A stretch of 64,000 nucleotides of DNA from Aquimarina mytili (lineage in GTDB: Bacteria > Bacteroidota > Bacteroidia > Flavobacteriales > Flavobacteriaceae). This document shows, in pieces, positions 54,489-63,574 of the stretch. The translations under genes were made by a program, and so were the position numbers. How positions within the stretch are numbered: position 1 is the first letter of the stretch; each line of letters starts with the position of its first letter. The stretch is taken from positions 62,001 through 126,000 of the forward strand of contig NZ_JAERQJ010000005.1 in the NCBI RefSeq assembly GCF_016735115.1, read 5' to 3'. The notes below the pieces were generated by a model that did not search any database, was not told the origin of the DNA, and saw only the letters and a program-made list of their open reading frames with translations.

Positions 54489-56057
54489 CTAGCTAAAAAG
54501 TGGTCTGAAACGATAGAATTCGACCCATCGTATCCCAATATATCTCCCTAATAACATCGCGGTTGCGATAATTAAAAGAATGCACTCAGGAAAAATAATC
54601 AGGACAGAAGGTAACCATGACAAGGACAAAACACCGTAGCAAATTGTTGTTGCTATTAGGGTTTGAAATAGTTTGTCTATTGCCATTTTATATCCATCTT
54701 CGACCGTGGATCTAGAAAATCGCTCGGCAGCTATGGTAAGAATGATAGTAGGAAAAAATGTAAGGGTTGTTAACCAAGTGATATTGTATTTAATACCAAG
54801 CATAGTCGCCCCAATCATAAGACTAACCATTATGGTTAATGAAATGACCAGTTTTGGAGTATATAGTAATCCTATTTTATCAAATGGGTAAGAAATTAGC
54901 CCCACTAGCAGTATTAGACATATAAATAATACTACTCCCGAAATATATCCAGTATGCAACAATGAAAATGCAATTAATACAGGAAGAAAAACACCAAAGG
55001 TTTTAACTCCTACAACATTTCTTAAAAAAGCAACCAGCAACCCTCCTAACGGAAGTAACAATAATAAACTAAGCGCATTTTTTGGTAAAATTCCGCTCTC
55101 TACAATACCCCAAAGTGAAATACTCGACAACTTATGAAGCTCTTCAGAATTCATTTTTAAGAACGAAATATGATTTAGTTCATTGATCTGATAGGTATAA
55201 TCAAATTGTATTCCTGGTGTATGTGTAATTAAAAATTCATCTCCTGCATACACTTCTAAGTAATTAGCGGGCAAATACCCATAATGATTGTTTAAGGCAT
55301 CAAAAGAAACCCAGGTTTCATTGATCATTACCTCGGCCCATGCATGCGAAGTTCTTTTATCTGTATTTTCCAGGATAATTCCGCCTTTAATTCTGGCAGG
55401 GTACCCCAAATTTCTACATAAGGCTACAAAAAGTCTGCTTTTACCATTACAGGATGCTCTGTTTTGCTTAATGGTTGTTAAGGCATCAGTAAGAGTTATT
55501 ATTGGCGCTGAAGGAATACTAAGAACATGATCAAAAATATTCTTTATTACTTCTCCATCGTTTGCCGTGTTTTGTGCAAGTTGTGTCGCCAGATTACTAA
55601 TAGTTTCATTATCTGATTGTATATTATCAGTCGATTTTAGATAATCGCTATACTTTTCTGAAGTTATATTAAACTGTTTCGGGATTTGGAAATACTTTTC
55701 TTTGCCTTCAAAAATGAATTCGTAATTTAACGTATGATAGGTATTCTTCTTACCTGTTCTCCAAACCCCCTTCTGATTTTTATTTTTAGAGACTTGTCTT
55801 GAAAATATTAATGTCGTATCACTTTTGCTTTTCTTTGCTGAAATACGTTGTCTGGAATTGCTAAAAGGAATAAAACTTTTTACTACCGTGTTTTTATCTT
55901 CGGACTTAAAAAAGTAATTATAATTTACCTTATAGACTACATTTGGATTAAAATCGTCATAGTTTTTAAGAATCGGTTTTATCTTAAACCCAATTGATAT
56001 CAAGGCAATTATCGTAACTAAAAGTAATACGGTTTTAATATTTGTCTGAGAATCCAT
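54489..56057 (-). CDS. Transglutaminase-like protein fused to seven membrane helices
   Basis: 522 residues. One N-terminal membrane helix (about 8-27), a periplasmic beta-rich part, then a transglutaminase core with NRASCNGKSR (Cys203), TSHAWAEV (His238) and FDALNNHYG (Asp253), then about seven membrane helices (330-510). Pfam calls this family inactive transglutaminase with 7TM, but here a complete Cys-His-Asp arrangement is present. It may cleave or modify peptides in the periplasm. First gene of the operon with ATP-grasp and barrel genes, divergent from the ECF sigma factor at 56132. Confidence 0.85.
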   Translation of the reverse strand: MDSQTNIKTVLLLVTIIALISIGFKIKPILKNYDDFNPNVVYKVNYNYFFKSEDKNTVVKSFIPFSNSRQRISAKKSKSDTTLIFSRQVSKNKNQKGVWRTGKKNTYHTLNYEFIFEGKEKYFQIPKQFNITSEKYSDYLKSTDNIQSDNETISNLATQLAQNTANDGEVIKNIFDHVLSIPSAPIITLTDALTTIKQNRASCNGKSRLFVALCRNLGYPARIKGGIILENTDKRTSHAWAEVMINETWVSFDALNNHYGYLPANYLEVYAGDEFLITHTPGIQFDYTYQINELNHISFLKMNSEELHKLSSISLWGIVESGILPKNALSLLLLLPLGGLLVAFLRNVVGVKTFGVFLPVLIAFSLLHTGYISGVVLFICLILLVGLISYPFDKIGLLYTPKLVISLTIMVSLMIGATMLGIKYNITWLTTLTFFPTIILTIAAERFSRSTVEDGYKMAIDKLFQTLIATTICYGVLSLSWLPSVLIIFPECILLIIATAMLLGRYIGIRWVEFYRFRPLFS

Positions 56058-56131
56058 AATCAGTTATTTTTGGGTTAATAACAGGTGAGAATAAATTCAC
56101 CCTACCATAAATCGAAAAAAAATCTTTATAC

Positions 56132-56644
56132 ATGGAGCAATCCTCAAAATCTGTTTGTGATCAACCCGTTTTTACTGAATTGTTTGAAACACATGCAGAG
56201 GCCGTAAGAAACCTTATTTATTATAAGTGTGGAGATAGAGATCAGGCAGAGGATGTAATGCAAGAGGCCTTTATAAAACTTTGGGATCATTGCAAAAAAG
56301 TTCTTTTTGATAAGGCAAAGGGGTTTTTATGTACCGTAGCTAATAATCTTTTCTTAAACCAAGTTGCTCGAAAAAAAGTACGATTAGAATACTCAAAAAT
56401 ACCACGTAGCAATAAAAATGTAGAATCTCCTGATTTTGTAATGGAAGAAAAGGAGTTTATGGATAAACTTCAGCGAGCCATAGGGGAGCTTCCAGATGGA
56501 CAACGAGAAGTTTTTCTATTAAATAGAATTGATAAAAAGACCTATAAGGAAATTGCCGAAATGCTTGAAATTTCGGTAAAAGCCGTAGAAAAAAGAATGC
56601 ATAATGCATTAAAAAAAATGAGAGTTCTGATAAAAAATATCTAA
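56132..56644 (+). CDS. FecI-like ECF sigma factor
   Basis: 170 residues. Region 2: DQAEDVMQEAFIKLWDHC; region 4: KTYKEIAEMLEISVKAVEKRMHNAL. Typical Bacteroidota FecI-type factor controlling a TonB receptor. FecR follows after 221 bp, then the receptor, the full cell-surface signalling set. Divergent from the transglutaminase operon by 74 bp. Confidence 0.93.
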   Translation: MEQSSKSVCDQPVFTELFETHAEAVRNLIYYKCGDRDQAEDVMQEAFIKLWDHCKKVLFDKAKGFLCTVANNLFLNQVARKKVRLEYSKIPRSNKNVESPDFVMEEKEFMDKLQRAIGELPDGQREVFLLNRIDKKTYKEIAEMLEISVKAVEKRMHNALKKMRVLIKNI

Positions 56645-56865
56645 TCATACCAAATGAATTTTGAAATGAACGATTAAAAAACGAAGTTGCTTTTTTGTTT
56701 TACAAAGCTAAGAATCCTTTACCAAGCCTTGGCTAAGAAAAGAGGTGACCAAAGAAGTAAAACGGAAAATGAACAAGTTTTTAGTGTTTATTTTAATGTT
56801 TATTTGGTATTTGGGTAGGGTATTTTAAAAATCACCTGTTATTGATCTGATATGAAGATAGAATT

Positions 56866-57768
56866 ATGCTTAACGAAAATGAAAATATATATTTAGCAAA
56901 ATGGTTGAATAATGATCTTTCGGCTGAAGAACTTGAGGAGTTAAAAGCGCTTCCGGAATACGATGAATATAAAAAAATCGTAGATGGATTGACTTTTTTT
57001 AATCCTCCCTCTTTTGATGTCCAAAAATCATTAAAAACTACTATTACCAAACTTGATGCTCCAAAAAAAGGAAAAGTCATCAAGTTAAAACCTGTTTTAT
57101 ATGCTATTTCTGCGGCGGCTTCAATAGTCTTGATTATTGGGCTTTTCTTTAATAAAGTAACTCACACTGCTGATCCTGGACAACAAATCGCCGTGGTTTT
57201 ACCAGATGGAAGTTCTGTAAATCTAAATGCTTCTTCTACATTATCTCATCAACGCTTTTTCTGGTCAAGTAACAGAAATGTTACCTTAAATGGTGAGGCG
57301 TTTTTTAAAGTTGCTAAAGGAACCAATTTCTCGGTCTCTACTCCATTAGGTACCGTAGAGGTACTAGGAACTCAATTTAATGTAAAAGGAAGATCAGATG
57401 AATTCTTGGTAGGGTGTTATGAAGGAAAAGTACGTGTATCATCCTTAAAGAACCAGAAAAAAATATTGAAAAAAGGAGATGCAGTATCTTTAAAAAATGA
57501 AGAATTGATCTCAAGAAAAATTAAAGATATTACCCCGCTATGGATGCAAGGAGAAAGCTTATTTGATAGCATCCCACTAAAAAAAGTGCTTGACGAATTA
57601 GAAAGACAATACTCAATAACTTTTAAAAGGGAAGCCATTGATCAAGATCAATTATTTACAGGTGGATTTAATTATAAGGATTTAAAAATTGCGCTAGAAT
57701 CGGTGTTAGTTCCTATGGAAATTGAATATATTATCAACGGAAATATAGTTTCCCTTTCTCCAAGGTAA
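56866..57768 (+). CDS. FecR family anti-sigma factor
   Basis: 300 residues. Cytoplasmic N-terminal part (NENENIYLAKWLNNDLSAEE), one membrane helix (about 75-97), the FecR domain (VVLPDGSSVNLNASSTLSH, GEAFFKVAKGTNFSV, GTQFNVKGRSDEFLV) and a C-terminal DUF4974-like domain (LDELERQYSITF). It relays the signal from the TonB receptor to the sigma factor. Receptor gene starts 16 bp later. Confidence 0.93.
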   Translation: MLNENENIYLAKWLNNDLSAEELEELKALPEYDEYKKIVDGLTFFNPPSFDVQKSLKTTITKLDAPKKGKVIKLKPVLYAISAAASIVLIIGLFFNKVTHTADPGQQIAVVLPDGSSVNLNASSTLSHQRFFWSSNRNVTLNGEAFFKVAKGTNFSVSTPLGTVEVLGTQFNVKGRSDEFLVGCYEGKVRVSSLKNQKKILKKGDAVSLKNEELISRKIKDITPLWMQGESLFDSIPLKKVLDELERQYSITFKREAIDQDQLFTGGFNYKDLKIALESVLVPMEIEYIINGNIVSLSPR

Positions 57769-57784
57769 GGCTAGAAAATGTGCT

Positions 57785-60364
57785 ATGAAAAAAATACTCT
57801 TATTATTTATCTTTTTTTCTTGCTCATTGCAAGCTCAAATGACCAAAGAATATAAAGAAACTCCTTTACAACAAATATTATCAGAACTTTCAGAATCTTA
57901 TGGACTCATTTTTTCTTTCAGTAATGAGACCGTAAAAAATAAAATTCTTACACTGGCCATTAATAATACTCCTTTGGATGATTTACTAACGACTCTAAGC
58001 AGCTTAACTAAGCTCGATTTCAAGAAAATATCAGATCGCCAGATTATTGTAAGCTCCCCTAATACCAAAGTAGAAGTTTGCGGATATCTTTTTGACGAAA
58101 CTACCAATGCTCCGCTGCCTTTTGCATCCATCCTTATTGAAAGTCAAAAAACTGGAGCGGTCGCTAATGATGACGGTTTTTTTCAATTAGGCGAATTAGA
58201 CGAAAATGAACCTATATTAATCCAATATGTAGGATATAAGGATAAAAAAATGACCGCAGCAGATTTTAAAATGCCTGACTGTCCCCGAATACCTCTTTTT
58301 GTCGAAAGCACAGCGCTAGAAGAAGTTCTTATCGTAGAGTATATTACTACCGGGATTGGAAAAAATATTGATGGATCATTTACTTTTTCGAATGATGAGC
58401 TCGGTATCTTACCAGGTCAAACAGAACCCGATATATTGCAAAGTATACAGCTAATCCCTGGAATCAATAGTCCAGATGAGACCGCAACCGGAATACAAAT
58501 ACGAGGAGGTTCGCCAGATCAAAATCTTATTCTTTGGGATGATATAAAAATGTATAATACGGGGCATTTTTTTGGAATGCTCTCGGCATTTAACCCCAAT
58601 GTAGTTAACGAGGCTAAGATTTTTAAAGGAGGAGCAGATCCAAAATACGGCGATCGTGTCTCCGGGGTAATTGATATCTCGAGTGATACAGAAGTGGCAG
58701 AAAAATTTACTGGTGGTGTCGGAATTAACGGCACGCATCTCGATGGTTATTTTAAAACTCCGATAGGGAGTAAAGTTGGCATCGTCATTTCTGGTAGAAG
58801 ATCATATACCGATTTTTTTGAATCTCCGACATACAACTCACTTTCAGAAAAGGTATTTCAGAATACGAAAATAGATGCTAATTCTAATACTCAAACTCCG
58901 ATTCCTGATGAAGAACCTGAAAACGAAATCGAAGAAGAACCTGAAAATGAGCAAGATATAGGCGATAATAATTTTTTCTTTTACGATACAACCGCCAAAC
59001 TCATTATAGACGCCACAAAAAATGATAAAATTTTGGTGAGTGGTATTTATACCAACAACGATTTGGCGTTTCAAATAAATGATGATGAAGACGCAATTAA
59101 TGATGACTTAGAAATTCAAAACGAAGGAGTTAGTTTTTCATGGATAGGTACAAAATCAAAAGATTTTCATCATGAGCTAAAAGCCTACTATTCAAAATAT
59201 GACTCTGATTACTTATTTACTGTTAGAGAAGAATTACGTATTGAAGAACAATCTATTAGAAAAAATACTGTCGAAGATATTGGGGTAAACATTAATCTTA
59301 CATATGATATTGATCAAAAAAACGCATTAACTGCTGGTTATCAATTTTCTAATAGCAAAGTCTTTTATGCCATCACCCGTGAAAGCGAATTTGAAACTCC
59401 TGTAAACGAGACTGATCTTGTGAAAAATACTGCGAATACGTTCTATGCAAACTACAAGTTATTAACCAAAAATAAGGGATTTATAAATCTTGGAGTTCGC
59501 TCGTCACATTATTCTATAGTCGATAAGTTTTATATAGAGCCCAGGATCAATATCGAGTATCCTATTTCAGATAATTTAAGAATTAAAGGTACAGGAGAAC
59601 TGAGGTATCAGCCTATAAGTCAACTTATAGAATTTGAAGATACCCAACTGCGATTAGAAAATAATATTTGGATACATGCCAATGACGACATCCCGGTTTT
59701 AGAAAGCACGCAATTCTCTGGTGGTTTATTGTTTTCTAAAAAAGATTGGAATATAGAAGTGGATGCTTACTTTAAGAACATAGACGGTTTAACATCAATA
59801 ACTAATGGGGTAAACACCTTTGATATTGATTTATCTACCGGAGAAAGTACAATTTTTGGAGTAGATGTTCTTTTACGAAAGAAATTTAAAAACTTTAGAA
59901 CCTGGCTTGGATATACTTTTAATGATATTGAATATACCTTTCCCGAGATACAACCTGGGTCTTTTCCTGGAAACAATGATATTACACATAATTTCAGAAT
60001 ATCTAACACTTTAGAAATAAATTCGATGGAGTTCTCGTTAGGTTGGTTTTGGCGTTCTGGAAGCCCTTTCACCGATGCTGCATTAATTAATGAAGAAATA
60101 GAGTTTGGGTCTGCTAATGCAAGGCGACTACCAGAATATCACAGATTGGATATCTCGGGGGTGTACCGGTTTAATTTCAACAAAAACGAAAGCTGGAAAG
60201 GACAATTAGGCATTTCTATATTAAACCTCTATAATCGCCAAGTTCCTATTTCGGTGAGTTACCGGGCAGACGAAAACCCAAATACCGGAGAAGTAGAACT
60301 AGAAGTACTACGGCAGCAATCCTTAGGATTAACTCCTAATTTGGTTTTTAGGATGTTTTTTTAA
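57785..60364 (+). CDS. TonB-dependent receptor with STN and carboxypeptidase-like domains
   Basis: 859 residues. Signal peptide (LQAQ), STN signalling domain (about 25-95), CarboxypepD_reg-like domain (VCGYLFDETTNAPLPFASIL, about 98-180), plug with ILQSIQLIPGINSPDE and GIQIRGGSPDQNLILWDD, and a 22-strand barrel ending in VFRMFF. An acidic stretch at about 375-395 (PDEEPENEIEEEPENE) sits in an extracellular loop. The STN domain couples it to the FecR/sigma pair. The ligand is not evident; it is not a SusC with an adjacent SusD. Confidence 0.92.
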   Translation: MKKILLLFIFFSCSLQAQMTKEYKETPLQQILSELSESYGLIFSFSNETVKNKILTLAINNTPLDDLLTTLSSLTKLDFKKISDRQIIVSSPNTKVEVCGYLFDETTNAPLPFASILIESQKTGAVANDDGFFQLGELDENEPILIQYVGYKDKKMTAADFKMPDCPRIPLFVESTALEEVLIVEYITTGIGKNIDGSFTFSNDELGILPGQTEPDILQSIQLIPGINSPDETATGIQIRGGSPDQNLILWDDIKMYNTGHFFGMLSAFNPNVVNEAKIFKGGADPKYGDRVSGVIDISSDTEVAEKFTGGVGINGTHLDGYFKTPIGSKVGIVISGRRSYTDFFESPTYNSLSEKVFQNTKIDANSNTQTPIPDEEPENEIEEEPENEQDIGDNNFFFYDTTAKLIIDATKNDKILVSGIYTNNDLAFQINDDEDAINDDLEIQNEGVSFSWIGTKSKDFHHELKAYYSKYDSDYLFTVREELRIEEQSIRKNTVEDIGVNINLTYDIDQKNALTAGYQFSNSKVFYAITRESEFETPVNETDLVKNTANTFYANYKLLTKNKGFINLGVRSSHYSIVDKFYIEPRINIEYPISDNLRIKGTGELRYQPISQLIEFEDTQLRLENNIWIHANDDIPVLESTQFSGGLLFSKKDWNIEVDAYFKNIDGLTSITNGVNTFDIDLSTGESTIFGVDVLLRKKFKNFRTWLGYTFNDIEYTFPEIQPGSFPGNNDITHNFRISNTLEINSMEFSLGWFWRSGSPFTDAALINEEIEFGSANARRLPEYHRLDISGVYRFNFNKNESWKGQLGISILNLYNRQVPISVSYRADENPNTGEVELEVLRQQSLGLTPNLVFRMFF

Positions 60365-60384
60365 GCAACCTGCTTATTCATAAT

Positions 60385-60657
60385 TTAAGTATCTAATGCT
60401 CTAATTACTTCATCCCGATGTAACCATCGCATTAATGTTATCTGATTTTCTGCTGTCATAACACCAATCAAAAAATATAGTCCTACGCCCATCTTAAATA
60501 CTTTATCATTGCCACGAACTGTTTTAAATTGGCTTAAGATATCTATGTTTTTGGCTGTTTTAATAGATTCTAAGACACTTTTGAGCTTTTCCTGAAGAGA
60601 ACTGTCATTTAAAGTTTTAAAATCATCAGCGAAGCTTGAAGAGATTATTACATCCAT
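60385..60657 (-). CDS. RelE/ParE family toxin
   Basis: 90 residues, the normal toxin size. Segments FADDFKTLNDSSLQEKLKSVL, FKTVRGNDKVFKMGVGLYFL and ITLMRWLHRDEVIRAL follow the RelE/ParE strand-helix order, with a basic pocket typical of the fold. Its start is 3 bp after the antitoxin stop, so the two are translated together. The toxin would inhibit ribosomes (RelE-like) or gyrase (ParE-like); which cannot be told. Confidence 0.82.
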   Translation of the reverse strand: MDVIISSSFADDFKTLNDSSLQEKLKSVLESIKTAKNIDILSQFKTVRGNDKVFKMGVGLYFLIGVMTAENQITLMRWLHRDEVIRALDT

Positions 60658-60660
60658 CTG

Positions 60661-60903
60661 TTATGATTTAAATAATTCTTCTTCACTAATAGCGGTGGTA
60701 GTTTTAGCTTGCTGAAGCAAAAGCAACAACCCTAAATCCTCTTTCTGATCCAAAGACATGGCATTTATCTGTTCTTTTTGTTTATGCTCGACATACCACG
60801 TTATTGCATCTTCCATTACCTTTTTAACGCTAGAACTCTCTATTGCTGCAATTAGCTTGAGCTTAGGAATTATTTGTTCATTAATATCTATTATTTTTCT
60901 CAT
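60661..60903 (-). CDS. Cognate antitoxin of the RelE/ParE pair
   Basis: 80 residues from the ATG at 60903 (the 60915 start is four codons earlier and lies in the palindrome). N-terminal KIIDINEQIIPKLKLIAAIE resembles a ribbon-helix-helix-like region; the C-terminal ISEEELFKS tail is acidic and would bind the toxin. The gene start overlaps a 14-bp palindrome that may be an autoregulatory operator. Confidence 0.75.
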   Translation of the reverse strand: MRKIIDINEQIIPKLKLIAAIESSSVKKVMEDAITWYVEHKQKEQINAMSLDQKEDLGLLLLLQQAKTTTAISEEELFKS

Positions 60904-60915
60904 GATATATATCAT
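60902..60915. promoter_or_regulatory. 14-bp palindrome at the antitoxin start (candidate operator)
   Basis: ATGATATATATCAT is a perfect palindrome overlapping the antitoxin start codon; adjacent AT-rich repeats (ATATAT, TATATA) extend to 60941. Toxin-antitoxin operons are usually repressed at such sites by the antitoxin or complex. Confidence 0.5.
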
Positions 60916-61050
60916 ATATATTATATGTCAAATATATATAATTATCAATTCATTTCAATGAAGAAAATGTTTTAATTCTACCTAGAAACAAAGGTAGATC
61001 CCGATAAATGTGATGAAATGAACTATATTTAGCCTAGAATTACTGATCTA

Positions 61051-61560
61051 ATGAATTACATTGACATCATCTTAGGCATTCTTTTATTATGGGGATTAAT
61101 AAAGGGGCTTAGTAAAGGTTTATTTGCTTCTTTAGCCTCTTTGTTGGCTTTAGTAATAGGTATTTATATTGCTGTTCATTTTTCACATATTGTTGGTGAT
61201 TATTTGCAACAATATGTAGATTGGCAAGAAGGTGCTATGAAGCTTGCTGCTTTCGCCCTTACGTTTATTCTTGTCGTTGTTTTAGTTTCGTTAGCAGGTA
61301 AACTACTTACCAAAATTGCAGATTATGCGGCCTTAGGGATTTTAAACAAAATTCTTGGAGCAGCTTTTGGTGTCTTAAAGATGGCATTTATTGCCAGTGT
61401 TCTCATTATTTTTATTGATGCGATCAACAGAAATATCACGATTATAAAGGAAGAAACACTGGAATCCTCATTACTTTACAATCCAGTACGCAAACTAGCA
61501 CCTATGGTATTACCCAACATATTAAAAGAGGCTCCCGCAGAAAATAATAGTGAATCCTAA
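61051..61560 (+). CDS. CvpA family membrane protein
   Basis: 169 residues with four hydrophobic helices (about 3-22, 28-46, 65-88, 104-125). The opening NYIDIILGILLLWGLIKGLSKG and central GKLLTKIADYAALGILNKILGA are the CvpA/colicin V production family pattern. Family members are inner-membrane proteins of unclear role in stress and purine-biosynthesis operons. Convergent with the SulP gene. Confidence 0.9.
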   Translation: MNYIDIILGILLLWGLIKGLSKGLFASLASLLALVIGIYIAVHFSHIVGDYLQQYVDWQEGAMKLAAFALTFILVVVLVSLAGKLLTKIADYAALGILNKILGAAFGVLKMAFIASVLIIFIDAINRNITIIKEETLESSLLYNPVRKLAPMVLPNILKEAPAENNSES

Positions 61561-61592
61561 ATAAGAAATATTAGTTTTTCTAGTTCAAGAAA

Positions 61593-63458
61593 TTACTTAA
61601 GAGATGTCACTCTATCTTCTACTACTTCTATCAGATAGGTCATACACGAATCAAAGTCTTCAAAAACCCGTTCTTCTGGCACTAAATCAGGTATTATATG
61701 AATACTCTTTATTATATACATAGGTTGTTTTTGAATACCAACAATTTGAGTTTTAATATTTTTTTGTTCTAGTCCCAAAATAATCTCTTCAAGAGTATAC
61801 ACTCCAGACTGATCCATATAAGGCACTCTATCCATTCTTAAAATTACATGAGAAGCCGTTTCAGGAATTTGATTTGCTAATTCTTGTAACTCATTATTGG
61901 ATCCAAAAAACAGTGGTCCATTAAGATGCTTTACAAATATTTCTTCTTTAAGCTCTGTTGGGAAGTTTATTTCGTCTTTCCAGGGTTTCTCTAGCATGCG
62001 ATTTTCAAAACCATTCAAGGACTCTATCCTTGATTCCATGACGGTAACGTCTCCCATTTTTTTCATAAAGGCTAATGAAGCTAATACTAAACCTATACCT
62101 ACAGCATAGACCAAATCCCAAAATACTGAAAGTACTAAAACAATTATCATAATGATAACCTCAATTTTTGGCATACTAGGAATTGCTTTTAGGCCTTTAT
62201 AATCCATAACTCCAATACCAACAGTGATTAAAATCCCGGCAAGTACAGCCGCTGGGATTTGTGATGCTATGGGACCAAGAGCCAATAAAACGATTAGTAG
62301 TAGAACTCCTGCTATCATACCAGACAACCTTGTTTTTCCTCCTGCATTTATATTCACAACGGTTCTTATTGTTGCACCAGCTCCCGGGATTCCTCCAAAA
62401 ATAGCTGCTATACTATTTCCTATCCCCTGACCTATCAATTCTTTTGTAGGATTATGCTTTGTTTTTGTCATATTATCGGCTACCACAGAAGTTAACAAAG
62501 AATCTATAGCTCCTAAAAAGGATAACGATAACGCTGTAAAAAAATAAGGAAATATCGTATCTAAATTAAAATTGGTAATGATTGATAAATTAGGAACCGG
62601 AAAGCCGCTGGGAATTTTTTCAATAGGCCTATAATCTAACCCTAAACCATAGGCTGCTCCAGAAACAATTAATAATGCCACTAGAGTGCTGGGCACTGCT
62701 GTAGTGATTTTTTTAAATCCATAAATAATTACTATGGTCATCAAACATAAAATCAGTTCTAGATAACTTATACTTTTTATCGCTCTAGGCAGACTTCTAA
62801 TCGAACCCAAAACACCAGAAGCCCTACTATTTGCTAGGGCTTCTGCTTCGAGATATATTTCATCATCCGTAATTTTCTCTGCCCTTCTAATGGTTTCTCT
62901 AAAGTCTTCTAAAACCAGAATTCCTTCTCCAGCTTCATCTATTAGTATTTTATCAAGAATTACTTCTTCTGCCTGCGGTTTAAATGTTTCAACATAAGCT
63001 TTGTCATCTTTTGGATAATATCCAAGAGCGGGCAATATTTGAGTAATCAAAATCATCACTCCAATCGCCGTCATAAATCCAGATACCACAGGATAAGGTA
63101 TATATCTAATGTATTTACCAATGCCAATAGCTCCTAAACCAATTTGGATTAATCCTGCCAAAAGAAAAACCGTAAGGATCGCTGGCAATGCTTTTTCAAC
63201 ATCACCATTATTTGCACCAATTAACCCAGCAATTACCAACATACTTACAGCAGTCATTGGTGCTGTAGGGCCAGAAATCTGAGTGTTTGTACCGCCAAAT
63301 AACGCAGCAAAAAAACTGATAAAAATAGCTCCATACAATCCCGCACTTGGTCCTAATCCAGAAGAAACTCCAAATGCTAATGCCAAAGGTAAAGCTACAA
63401 TTCCGGCAGTTAATCCTCCGAACGTATCTCCTCTAAGATTACTAAAAAAACCTTTCAT
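61593..63458 (-). CDS. SulP family anion transporter with STAS domain
   Basis: 621 residues. N-terminal membrane domain (GLTAGIVALPLALAFGVSSG, GPTAPMTAVSMLVIAG), about 14 helices, and a C-terminal STAS domain (FVKHLNGPLFFGSNNELQEL, RMDRVPYMDQSGVYTLEEII) with the phospho-Ser-like position. About 70 extra acidic residues (about 150-222) are inserted after the fifth helix. With a carbonic anhydrase gene directly upstream, bicarbonate uptake (BicA-like) is a likely role. Confidence 0.9.
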   Translation of the reverse strand: MKGFFSNLRGDTFGGLTAGIVALPLALAFGVSSGLGPSAGLYGAIFISFFAALFGGTNTQISGPTAPMTAVSMLVIAGLIGANNGDVEKALPAILTVFLLAGLIQIGLGAIGIGKYIRYIPYPVVSGFMTAIGVMILITQILPALGYYPKDDKAYVETFKPQAEEVILDKILIDEAGEGILVLEDFRETIRRAEKITDDEIYLEAEALANSRASGVLGSIRSLPRAIKSISYLELILCLMTIVIIYGFKKITTAVPSTLVALLIVSGAAYGLGLDYRPIEKIPSGFPVPNLSIITNFNLDTIFPYFFTALSLSFLGAIDSLLTSVVADNMTKTKHNPTKELIGQGIGNSIAAIFGGIPGAGATIRTVVNINAGGKTRLSGMIAGVLLLIVLLALGPIASQIPAAVLAGILITVGIGVMDYKGLKAIPSMPKIEVIIMIIVLVLSVFWDLVYAVGIGLVLASLAFMKKMGDVTVMESRIESLNGFENRMLEKPWKDEINFPTELKEEIFVKHLNGPLFFGSNNELQELANQIPETASHVILRMDRVPYMDQSGVYTLEEIILGLEQKNIKTQIVGIQKQPMYIIKSIHIIPDLVPEERVFEDFDSCMTYLIEVVEDRVTSLK

Positions 63459-63503
63459 ATCTTGCTATCTTTTGATTTTAATCATAAATAATAGTATAAC
63501 TAT

Positions 63504-63511
63504 CAAAATTA
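63504..63511 (-). promoter_or_regulatory. -7 box for the SulP gene
   Basis: On the minus strand TAATTTTG exactly matches TAnnTTTG, about 45 bp before the SulP ATG and immediately after the terminator T-run of the carbonic anhydrase gene, so SulP can be transcribed independently. Confidence 0.4.
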
Positions 63512-63513
63512 GC

Positions 63514-63552
63514 AAAAAAAAAGAGCCGATATACATTTATTTCAGCTCTTTT
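63514..63552 (-). terminator. Terminator after the carbonic anhydrase gene
   Basis: On the minus strand, AAAAGAGC (63552-63545) pairs with GCTCTTTT (63526-63519), followed by further T; the stem extends by two pairs after one mismatch. It separates the carbonic anhydrase gene from SulP. Confidence 0.7.
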
Positions 63553-63574
63553 ATGAAAATTTCAATAAACTTGA

